Shown here: piece by piece, positions 31,911 through 41,800 of the stretch | How positions within the stretch are numbered: the stretch's first letter is position 1 | How the letters are laid out: every line of letters begins with the position of its first letter | NCBI GenBank assembly: GCA_016235585.1 | Contig: JACRJY010000078.1 | Span: 1 to 46,285 of the forward strand | Reading direction: 5' to 3' | Origin: Verrucomicrobiota bacterium | Lineage (GTDB): Bacteria > Verrucomicrobiota > Verrucomicrobiia > Limisphaerales > JACRJY01 | DNA: 46,285 bases | Made by a program: the position numbers and the translations under genes | Notes under the pieces: model-generated | Databases searched by the model: none | Told to the model about the DNA's origin: nothing | The model's input: only the letters and a program-made list of their open reading frames with translations

Positions 31911-32361
31911 CGGCAGGCAGGCGGGTGGAATGGCCGCAACAAGGCGCAAAAGGAAGCATCTGGGCTGGGCTGCCCCTGCGGCAGGCCGGGGAGCGCGGTC
32001 TTCAGGCCGCTTCGAGGTTCACCGCGCCGGTGATTCACGAACGCCCCACACCTTGCAGACGGTGAAGCGGCGTGAACGCCGCGCTCCCACGGCCGGACTT
32101 TGGCTCCGCCTCGCTTCCACTTCGGCGTTCGGGTTGAACAGGTCGCCGTGACGGTGGGCAAAGAAACTCCCACTTTTCTTGTCATATCCGGGCAAAAATT
32201 GCGTTCTGTCTGGGTGACGGCCCGGTGTGCCACGCCCGCCCGGCCCGAAAACTGACATGAAACGAAATGAAAATCGCGATTCTGCCGCCCGGACGGGCGG
32301 TTAAGCAGCTTTTCCCCACCCATTTCCCGCTCCCCTCCACCAACCAAACCTCCACCACACC
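31911..32361. repeat. 451-base gene-free gap with a REP-like pair and a GC hairpin
   Basis: No gene is supported here. Two head-to-head units span 31989-32088. Plus: GGGAGC, stem GCGGTC, loop TTCA, stem GGCCGC, TTC (31989-32013). Minus from 32088: GGGAGC, stem GCGGCG, loop TTCA, stem CGCCGC, TTC (to 32064). The only differences are in paired stem positions. Between them lies TCACCG-CGC-CGGTGA (32019-32033). Nearer the next gene, CCGCCC-GGAC-GGGCGG (32285-32300) forms a hairpin. The leader just before 32362 is A/C-rich without a Shine-Dalgarno. Confidence 0.6.
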
Positions 32362-35300
32362 ATGAAAACCATCCGTTCCCTCACTCGAATCCTCACGGGT
32401 CGCACCGCCGTTGTGGCCGCGCTGCTGGCGCTGGCCCTGCCGCTCGGCGCGGCCTCGCCCACGGCCTTCACCTACCAAGGACGGCTCAAGGATGACGGCG
32501 TGCTTGTCTCCGGCACTTACGATTTGCGCTTTCGGCTCCACGACGAGGAAACCGGCGGCGGCAACGTGAGTTTTTATGATGCCAACAGCGTCCTCGTCAG
32601 CGCCCTGACCAACGCCCCGGTTTATGTGACCAATGGCGTCTTCAGCGTCACTTTGGACTTCGGCTCGCGGCCATTTACCAACAACGACGTCCTCTGGCTG
32701 GGCGTGGCCGTGCGCACCAACGGCAGCACGGGAAACTATGTCAATCAGTCGCCGCGCTTCAAGATCGCCGCCGTGCCGTATGCCGTCCGCGCGGCAGTGG
32801 CGGATGCTGCAGTGACGGCCAACAGCTTGTCCGGCACGGTGAGCGCCAGTCAGGTCAGCGGCACCCTCACCGCCGCACAACTGGCCGATGGCGCGATCAC
32901 CAGCGACAAGCTGGCGGCGGGCAGCGTGACCTCGACCGCGCTGGCGGCGGGCAGCGTGGGCTACAGTCAACTGGCTCCAAATGCGCTGTCGGGCGACTTG
33001 ATTAGTGATGGCGTTTGGACGCGGGACGGCATGGACGAAAAGGTGACGGTCACGTTCCGCCGCTCGTTCGGATCCATCCCTTCGGTTTCGGTCGCGGATT
33101 CAGACTGGGATGTGAAATCCCGGTCAACCACCGGTTTCGTGGTTGAGCACGATAGTAGTTTTGACACCCACCTCCAATCCGGTGGTTCAGACACCTACAT
33201 CGGAACACACACCTCTTCAGCGGTGCTGCCCGACGGGAGCATCGGGCTGGCGTTTTATGACGACACTGAAAACGTGTTGAAATACCGACGTTGGGATGTC
33301 GCTACAAAAACTTGGACCACAAAATTCATTATTGGTGAAACCCAGTATGGGAGCCAGTCTTATGGACAATACTGCAATCTCAAAGTGATCGGCGGCAAGC
33401 CCGTCATTGCGTATCGAAACCTCACCACCAAGCGGCCAAATCTGGCTTATTGCTCTGACAGCCTCGGGGATATCTCCAACCGGTGGACAATCGTCACCAA
33501 CCTCTGTGCCACCAACACTACCACGATCGAAATTGGGAGGTATCTCACCTTGGAAGAGGTGGATGGCCGCCCGCTTATTGTCAGCCAATATACGAACACC
33601 CTCGTTGCCAACTCGGCCGCCTTGATTTACTCGGCCAACTTCAACAGTTCCAACAACTGGTCCCATAACTGGTTGAGCACGAGCCTGGCCGCCACCAATC
33701 CCAAACCCCGCGGGGTCGTCGCCTTGCCGGGCGCTTACAGCCGTCCGGGCGTCGCCTTTGAAGACCAAAACAGCGATAATTTGGGATGGATCTATTTTAA
33801 CGGCAGCGGTGCCACGACGAACTGGCGCAACAACCAGATCATTGTGCCGGTGGACACGAGCGTCAACACCGTGGGCGCGGGTGGCAAGGCCGCCATCATC
33901 AACGGGCATCCCGCCATCAGTTACTATGATACGACCTCCGGCGATTTGAAGTATGCCTATTCCTCCACGGCCACCGGGAGCGCCGGCTCCTGGACTCTCG
34001 TTACGGTGGACAGTTCGAACGATGGAGATCTCGGGACTTCCCTCGCGGTGGTGGGCGGCACGCCCGCCATCGCCTACCATGATAACGTGGATCGAAACTT
34101 GCGTTACGCCTATTCCACTGACGCCAACGGCGCGGCGGGAACTTGGAGCACAAAACTGGTTTATTCCACGGATGACGCGGGAATGAATCCTTGGTTGACG
34201 GAGTTTAATGGAGGGCCGTTTATCACCAGCTACTACACCAATGCAACACAAGGGAAAATTTTGGACGTCTTTTCTTCACTTTCATTTCTGGATCGCGGCT
34301 CAATCTATCTCGCCACCAACGGGACGCCTTACGACATCACCGTGACCGCCGTGCAGGGAGTGACCACGGTTAAAAACCTGACCAGCGGCTTTGCCTCTGT
34401 GGGCGTGGGCACCTACAGCCCCGCCGTCCCGCTGCACGTGGTGGCCAACGTCGCCCCCGGCTCGACCACAGAACCACGGGATACCAATCACGTCGTCATC
34501 ATTGAGAACACCAACACCAACATCGGGGCCAGCGGCCTGGCCATAAAACTGCGCCGGCCGGTGGACAGCTTATATGGAACCGCCGCATGGAACGGGGTCA
34601 GTGCGGCGAACAACTACATCACGTTCTACAAAGACGTCGCGGAAGGGGTTTTTACCCGGGATGTGGACATCGCCGGACGGATCGAGGGCATCAGCAACAA
34701 GGATTTGTATGACACCCTCGTTGCAATGGGACTCAAAGGCAGCGCCACGGAGATTCTCACCGAAATCGCCGCGTCTACTTACGTGGGGCAGATGATTTCT
34801 TTTGCCAAATTGGGCGTGGATGGCCTGTCCATGTTTGATTTCGATCCGGGAATCAAAATTGAAACAGATGTTTCCGACTGGTTCAGTTATGGCGACCTTC
34901 CGTCTTTGAGTATAAACTGGAGCGGTTTTTCACACAATTGGGATAAAGGCGAACTTCCCTCTATCAAGAAGTCTCCTGTCTCCTTTTCCACTCCTTCGCT
35001 CAAAATTAACGGCGATAAAAAACAGGCCTTTCTCGACGATATTTTTGACATGGGCGACAAGGCGAAGCTGATGTGGGACATTATCAGTGACGGGCCGAAC
35101 ATGGCCTATCAAGAAGCCTACCTCGCCTTGGAAGGCAGCGGTGTGACCTATGAATCCGGCTCCGGCGACTATGCCGAATGGTTGGAGCGCCTCGATCACA
35201 ACGAAAAGATGAAATGGGGCGAGATCGTCGGCGTCGTCGGTGGCAAAATCACCAAGCAGACCGAGGGCGCAGATCAATTGCTGGTCATCTCTCGCAAGCC

Positions 35301-35835
35301 CATCGTGCTCGGCAATATGCCGGTTCCCGGCAAGGAGAAGGTTTCCCAAAAAGTCGCCTTCATGGGCCAGGTGCCGGTGAAAGTGACCGGCTTCGTGGCC
35401 AAGGGCGATTACATCGTGGCCTCCGGCAACAACGACGGCCTGGGCCGCCCGGTGAAGCGCGAGTCCATGACGATTGAGCAGCTTTCCAAGGTCGTCGGCG
35501 TGGCGTGGTCGGAGAAGAACACCGTCGGCACAAACTACGTCCGCGTCGCCGTCGGCCTGCGCCCGACGGAAATGATCAACGTGGCCCAGCAGCAGGCCAA
35601 GGTGCAGGAGGCGTTGAAGGCGGAGAACGTCCAGTTGCGTTCGGAACTGGCGGAGATGAAGGCGCAGATGGCGCTCTTTGCCGCCAGCCTGAAGAACGTG
35701 GAAACCCTCGTGGCCTCCACCCGGCCCGCCAATGACACTCCGCCCGGAGAAAAGTCCGTGAAAAGTGCGGAGTCCCTGCCGGCCACCGGCAAACCCGCGC
35801 CTTCCATCACCAAAACGGCCGCCGCCCAACGTTAA
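32362..35835 (+). CDS. Large secreted tail-fibre-like protein with propeller and G2-type self-processing domain
   Basis: A 1157-residue protein with a signal peptide (residues about 10-34, ending LPLGAASP). Next come an N-terminal beta domain (FTYQGRLKDDGVLVSGTYDL to about residue 145) and a repetitive fibre-like section at 150-215 with units such as QLADGAITSDKLAAGSVTS. A propeller-like region at about residues 280-645 has Asp-box-like repeats (for example GSIGLAFYDDTENVLKYRRW, HPAISYYDTTSGDLKYAYSS). The domain at about residues 934-1068, starting SGDYAEWLERLDHNEKMKWG and including RKPIVLGNM, resembles the peptidase_G2 intramolecular chaperone of phage tail spikes. A coiled coil (about 1077-1117) and a Pro/Ser/Thr-rich tail follow. 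The signal peptide argues for a cell-surface or secreted protein and not a prophage gene; no other phage gene is near. Confidence 0.75.
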   Translation: MKTIRSLTRILTGRTAVVAALLALALPLGAASPTAFTYQGRLKDDGVLVSGTYDLRFRLHDEETGGGNVSFYDANSVLVSALTNAPVYVTNGVFSVTLDFGSRPFTNNDVLWLGVAVRTNGSTGNYVNQSPRFKIAAVPYAVRAAVADAAVTANSLSGTVSASQVSGTLTAAQLADGAITSDKLAAGSVTSTALAAGSVGYSQLAPNALSGDLISDGVWTRDGMDEKVTVTFRRSFGSIPSVSVADSDWDVKSRSTTGFVVEHDSSFDTHLQSGGSDTYIGTHTSSAVLPDGSIGLAFYDDTENVLKYRRWDVATKTWTTKFIIGETQYGSQSYGQYCNLKVIGGKPVIAYRNLTTKRPNLAYCSDSLGDISNRWTIVTNLCATNTTTIEIGRYLTLEEVDGRPLIVSQYTNTLVANSAALIYSANFNSSNNWSHNWLSTSLAATNPKPRGVVALPGAYSRPGVAFEDQNSDNLGWIYFNGSGATTNWRNNQIIVPVDTSVNTVGAGGKAAIINGHPAISYYDTTSGDLKYAYSSTATGSAGSWTLVTVDSSNDGDLGTSLAVVGGTPAIAYHDNVDRNLRYAYSTDANGAAGTWSTKLVYSTDDAGMNPWLTEFNGGPFITSYYTNATQGKILDVFSSLSFLDRGSIYLATNGTPYDITVTAVQGVTTVKNLTSGFASVGVGTYSPAVPLHVVANVAPGSTTEPRDTNHVVIIENTNTNIGASGLAIKLRRPVDSLYGTAAWNGVSAANNYITFYKDVAEGVFTRDVDIAGRIEGISNKDLYDTLVAMGLKGSATEILTEIAASTYVGQMISFAKLGVDGLSMFDFDPGIKIETDVSDWFSYGDLPSLSINWSGFSHNWDKGELPSIKKSPVSFSTPSLKINGDKKQAFLDDIFDMGDKAKLMWDIISDGPNMAYQEAYLALEGSGVTYESGSGDYAEWLERLDHNEKMKWGEIVGVVGGKITKQTEGADQLLVISRKPIVLGNMPVPGKEKVSQKVAFMGQVPVKVTGFVAKGDYIVASGNNDGLGRPVKRESMTIEQLSKVVGVAWSEKNTVGTNYVRVAVGLRPTEMINVAQQQAKVQEALKAENVQLRSELAEMKAQMALFAASLKNVETLVASTRPANDTPPGEKSVKSAESLPATGKPAPSITKTAAAQR

Positions 35836-35869
35836 TTCACGGTGAACCAACCCATGCGGAAGGCTTGCC

Positions 35870-38800
35870 ATGAAAACAAACCTTAAACCCAGCCAGCGGG
35901 CGGCCCTGTGGCTTCTCTGTCTGCTCTGCCTCCTGCCGCGTCTACTCTCCGCGCAGGGCTTGGTGGTGGATCAGCCCAGCATCACCTTCGGCGGCGGTAT
36001 CGTCACCAGCGGTTCGCATGAAATCTCCAGCACGCTTGGCCAACCCATCGTCGGCACCGCCAGCGGTGGTGACAGGGAATTCTACAGCGGCCGGTGGGAA
36101 ATCCTGCGGGCCTACGCGTTCACGGACGTTGCGTTGAGTTCCGGCAGCATTGCCGAAAACCAGCCTGCGAGCATGGTGGTGGGCGCTCTCTCCGCGCCCG
36201 ACCCGGAGGACGGCAGCGCGCCGACCTTCTCGCTCGTGTCCGGCGCAGGCGACACGGACAACGCCAGCTTCGCCATCAGCGGGGCGAACCTGGTGACGGC
36301 GGCGGTGTTCAATTACGAGTCCAAGTCCAGCTATAGCATCCGCCTGCGCGCGACGGACAGTTTCGGTGAATACTACGAAAAGGCTGTCACCGTCACCGTC
36401 CTCAACGTGAATGAAGCCCCCTCGAACATCAGCTTGAGCGGCACCGGCAATGTGAACGAGAACCTCGCTGTCGGCAGCACGGTCGGCACGCTGTCCGCAG
36501 CGGATCAGGACGCGGGCGAAACGGCGGCCTTCACCCTCGTGACCGGCACCGGCGACACGGACAACGGCTACTTCGACATCAGCGGCACCACGTTGAAGAC
36601 CAAGCAATCCATCAACTACGAAACGAAAAGCAGCTTGAGCTGCCGCGTGCGCGTCACCGACGGCGGCGGGCTTTTCTACGAGAAAACCTTCACCATCACG
36701 ATCAACAACGTGAACGAAGCGCCGACGGACATTTCCTTGAGCGCGGCCAGCGTGCTGGAGAACCAGCCGTCCGGCACCACCGTCGGCACGCTCACGGCGA
36801 CCGACCCGGACGCGGGCGACACCGTCACGTTCTCGCTCGTCAGCGGCTATGGCGACAACGCGTCGTTCACGATTGCGGGCGGCGCGTTGAAAACCGCCGC
36901 CGCGTTCAACTACGAGTCCAAGAGCAGCTACAGCATCAAGGTGCGGGCCACCGACAATGCGAGCCTCACTTTTGACAAGACTTTCACCATCGCGGTGGTG
37001 AATGTGAACGAAGCGCCCACGCTCAACGCGCTCACCAGCGTGACGCTGCTGGAGGATGCGGCGGCGCAGACGGTGTCCCTGGGCGGCATCAGCACCGGCG
37101 GCGACAGCGGCCAGACGCTGACCATCACGGCCAGCTCGTCGAACCCGGCGCTGATTCCGAACCCGGCCGTCACCTACAGTTCGGGCAGCACCACCGGCAC
37201 GCTGGCCTACACGCCCGCCGCCAGCCTCCAAGGCACGGCGACCATCACCGTGACCGCGACCGACAACGGCGGCACGGCCAATGGCGGCGTGAATTCCGTT
37301 TCGCAGACCTTCACGGTGACGGTCATCCAAGTGAACGACGCGCCGACGCTCGACGCGCTCACCAGCGTGACGGTGGACGAGAGCGCGGGCGCACAGACCG
37401 TGAGCCTGTCGGGCATCGGGACGGGCGCGCCCAACGAAACCCAGACGCTCACCTTCACGGCCACCTCGTCGAACACGGGCTTGATTCCCAACCCCACCAT
37501 CACCTACGCCCCTCCCAGCGCCACCGGCACGCTGACCTACACGCCGGCGGTGCTCGGCGCGAACGGCAGCGCGCTCATCACCGTCACCCTGACCGACAAC
37601 GGCAGCACGGCCAACGGCGGCGTCACCACCACCACGCGCTCCTTCACGGTCAACGTCACCGGCGTGAACGACGCGCCGACCATTGCGGCCATCAGCGACC
37701 CGGCGGCGATCTTGGAGGACGCGGGGTTGCAGACCATCAGCCTGGGCGGAATCACCGCCGGCGGCGGCGAGAGCCAGTCGCTGACGGTGACGGCCACTTC
37801 GTCCAACACCGGGCGGGTTCCGCACCCGACCGTTACCTACACCAGTTCCGATACGACTGGCACGCTGACCTACACCCCGGTGGCCAATGCCAACGGCACG
37901 CCGACCATCACCGTGACCGTGACCGACAGCGGCAACACCGCCAACGGCGGCGTCAAGACCACGATCACCACCTTCAAGGTCAACATCACCGCCGTCAACG
38001 ACGCGCCCACTTTGGACGCGCTCACGAGTGTGACGATCAACGAGGATGCCGGCGTGCAAAACGTCAGTTTGGCCGGCATCGGCAGCGGCGCGGCCAACGA
38101 GAGCCAGTCGCTGACGGTGACGGCCACTTCCTCCCATACGGGAAAAATCCCGCATCCGACCGTCACTTACACCAGCCCCGTCGCCAGCGGCACCCTGGCC
38201 TTCACGCCGGCGGCCAACGTCAGCGGCACGGTCACGATCACCGTCCGGGTGACGGACAACGGCGGCACCGCCAGCGGCGGCGTCAACACCTTCACCCGCA
38301 CTTTCACCGTGAGCATCACGCCCGTCGCCGACGCGCCCACGGACATCTTCTTGAGCGCGGCCAGCGTCAACGAAAATCTGGCCAGCGGCTCCACTGTCGG
38401 CACGCTTACGGACGCCGACGCGGACGCGGGCGACACGGCGACCTTCGCCCTCGTCAGCGGCAACGGCAGCACGGACAACGCCTCGTTCACGATTGACGGC
38501 AACGCGCTCAAGACCGCCGCCGTGTTCAATTACGAGGCCAAGAGCAGTTACGCCATCCGCCTTCGCGTGACGGACAGCACGAGCCTGACCTTCGAGAAGG
38601 AATTCAACATCAGCGTGAACGACGTGAACGAAGCGCCCACGGACATCGCGATGGCGTCCGCTGGCGTGAACGAAAGCGCTGCCGTCGGTTCGCTGGCCGG
38701 CACGCTCGGCGCGACCGATGTGGACGCGGATGACACGGCGACGTTCGCGCTCGTCTCCGGCACGGGCGACACCGGCAACGCGAACTTTGAAGTCAGCGGC

Positions 38801-41800
38801 ACCAATCTGCTGACCACGGCGGTGCTGGACTACGACACTGCCACCAGCCACAGCATCCGCGTGCGCGTGACGGACGGCGGCGGACTGACCTTCGACAAGG
38901 TGCTCGCCGTCGCCGTGACCAACGTGAACGCCGCGCCGACGGACATCAGCTTGAGCGCGAACAGTGTGGACGAACGGCTCGCCAGCGGCACCACCGTCGG
39001 CACGTTGACGGCGAGCGACACGGACGCAGGCGACACGGCCACCTTCACGCTCGTCTCCGGCACGGGCAGCACGGACAACGGCTCCTTCACCATCACCGGC
39101 ACTTCGCTCAAGACCGCCGCCGTGTTCAACTACGACACCAAGAGCAGCTACAGCATCCGCGTGCGGGTAACGGACAGCGGCGCGGGCACGTTCGAGGAAG
39201 TGTTCACCATCACCGTCAACAACGTGAACGCCGCGCCGACGGACATTTCCCTGTCCGGCACGAGCGTTTCGGAAAACCAGCCCGCCGGCACGTTTGTCGG
39301 CTCGTTCTCGGCGAGCGACGCGGACGCGGGCGACACGGCGACGTTCACGCTCGTCTCCGGCACGGGCGACACGGACAACGCGAATTTCACGATGGCGGGC
39401 GGCGCGCTGGAGACGGCGGCGGAACTGGACTTTGAAACCCAGACCAGCCACAGCATCCGCGTGCGGGTGACGGACGCGGGCGGGCTGTTCTACGAGGAGC
39501 AGTTCACCATCAACGTGGGCAACCTGGCCGACGTCCACAACCTCGCCGGCACGGCGCTGTGGACGAACCGCTACGACAACGCCACGAACGACCAGGCCAC
39601 GGCCGTCGCGGTGGATTCCAGTGGCAACGTCTTCGTGGCCGGCTACTCGCAGACGGGCGCGGCCAATACGAAGGATTTCGCCACCATCGCCTACTCGACG
39701 GACGGCCTCGCGCTGTGGACGAACCGCCACAACGGGCCGGGCAACAACGTGGATCAGCCCACCGCCATCGCCGTCGGCGGCAATGGCAACGTGTATGTGG
39801 CTGGTTTTTCGCGGAGCGGCAGCGGCGCGGCCAGCGAGGATTTCGCGACGGTGGCGTATTCCGGCTCCGGGGTGCTGCTCTGGTCCAACCGCCACAACGG
39901 CACGGGCAACAATTCCGACCAGCCCGCCGCCATCGCGGTGAATTCCAGTGGCAACGTCTTCGTGACCGGCTACGCCCACAACGGCACGGACAACGACTTC
40001 GCGACGGTGGCCTACTCCAGCGCGGGCGCGCTGCTCTGGTCGAACGTCTTCAACGGCGCGGCCAACGGGGCCGACCAGGCCACGGGCATCGCAGTGGACG
40101 CCAGCGGCAACGTGTATGTGACCGGGTTCTCCTCGAACGGGGCCAACAACGACTACGCGACGGTGGCCTATTCCAGCGCGGGCGTGGCGCTGTGGACGAA
40201 CGTCTTCAACGGCACGGGCAACGCCGCCGACCAGGCCAGCGGCATTGCGGTGGACGCCAGCGGCAACGTGTATGTGAGCGGCTTTTCCTCCAACGGGGCG
40301 AACAATGACTACGCGACGGTGGCCTATTCCAGCGCGGGCGTGGCGCTGTGGACCAACCGCTTTAATCCCAACGGCAACAGCGATGTCGCCTATGGTATCG
40401 CGGCGGGCGGCGGCAATGTCTACGTCACCGGCGAATCTGCCGGCGGCGGCACGGGCGGCGATTATTACACGGTGGCGTATTCGAGCGCGGGCGGGCTGTT
40501 GTGGAGCAACCGCTACAACGGGCCGGGCAACAGCACCGACTCCGCGCGGGCCATCAAGACCGACGGTGCGGGCAACGTGTATGTGACGGGCTTCTCCCGC
40601 AGCAGCACGACGGCGGCCTCCGAGGACTACGCGACGGTAGCGTATTCCAGTGCGGGCATGCCGCTCTGGACCAACCGCTTCAACGGCACCGGCAATCTCA
40701 CAGACCAAGCCCTCGCCCTCGCCGTGGACACGAACGCCAACGTCTATGTGACCGGCTACACCGGCAGCGGCACGAACGACGATTTCGCGACGATCAAATA
40801 TGCCGGCAACCTCGCCCCGACGGACATTGTTTTGAGCGCGAGCAGCGTGGCGGAGAACAGCGCCAGCGGCACGGTCGTCGGCACGTTCTCCCTCACCGAC
40901 CCCGACACGGGTGAGACGGCCACCTACTCGCTGGTGAGCGGCACGGGTGGAACGGACAACAGCTCGTTCACCATCAGCGGCAACGCGCTCAAGACCGCCG
41001 CCGTGTTCGACTACGACGTCAAGAGCAGCTACAGCATCCGCGTCCGCGCGACGGACAGCGGCAGGCTGACCTTCGACAAGGTGTTCACCATCACCGTGGG
41101 CAACGTCAACTTTTCGCCCACGGACATCAGTTTGAGTGCCGGCAGTGTGGTGGAGCACGCCGCCAGTGGCACGTCCGTGGGCGTTCTTTCCGCCACCGAC
41201 GCGGATGCGGGCGACACGCACACCTTCACGCTCGTTTCCGGCGCGGGCGACACGGACAACGCGAGCTTCAGCATCGCGGGCAGCGCGCTCCAAACCGCCG
41301 CCGTGTTCGACTACGAGGTCAAGAACAGCTACAGCGTCCGCGTGCGCGTGACGGACGCGGGCGGGCTGACGTTTGAGGAGGTCTTCGCCATCGCCGTCAC
41401 GGATGCGAACGAAGCGCCGACGGATATTCTGGCGACGGGCTTCACGGCGGACTGGGTCAGCATGGGCGTCTCCGTTCCCGGCCTGCTGGGATCGGGCAGT
41501 TCGCAGGGCCGCGCGGTCGTCGTCAGCGGCACTGACACCTACGTGGGCGGGACGTTCTCCGTGGTCGGCACCGTCTCGGCGAACAACATCGCCAAATGGA
41601 ACGGCACCACGTGGTCGGTGCTGGGCGCGGGCTTGAACGGCACGGTCAACGCGCTCGCGCTCGACGCCGGCGGCAATCTTTACGCGGGCGGCAGCTTCAC
41701 GAATGTCGGCGGCAGCGGTGCCAGTTACATCGCGAAGTGGAATGGTGTGTCGTGGACTTCGCTCGGCACCGGCATGAACGGCGCGGTCAACGCACTCGCC

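Noticed and set aside
35942..41293. Very long minus-strand open frame (1783 codons) and another at 43439-46150 (903 codons)
   Set aside because: They lie antisense to the giant repeat gene. Their translations are low-complexity Arg/Val/Gly/His-rich repeats mirroring the coding repeats, with no start context or signal peptide. The plus frame gives clean cadherin and propeller units.
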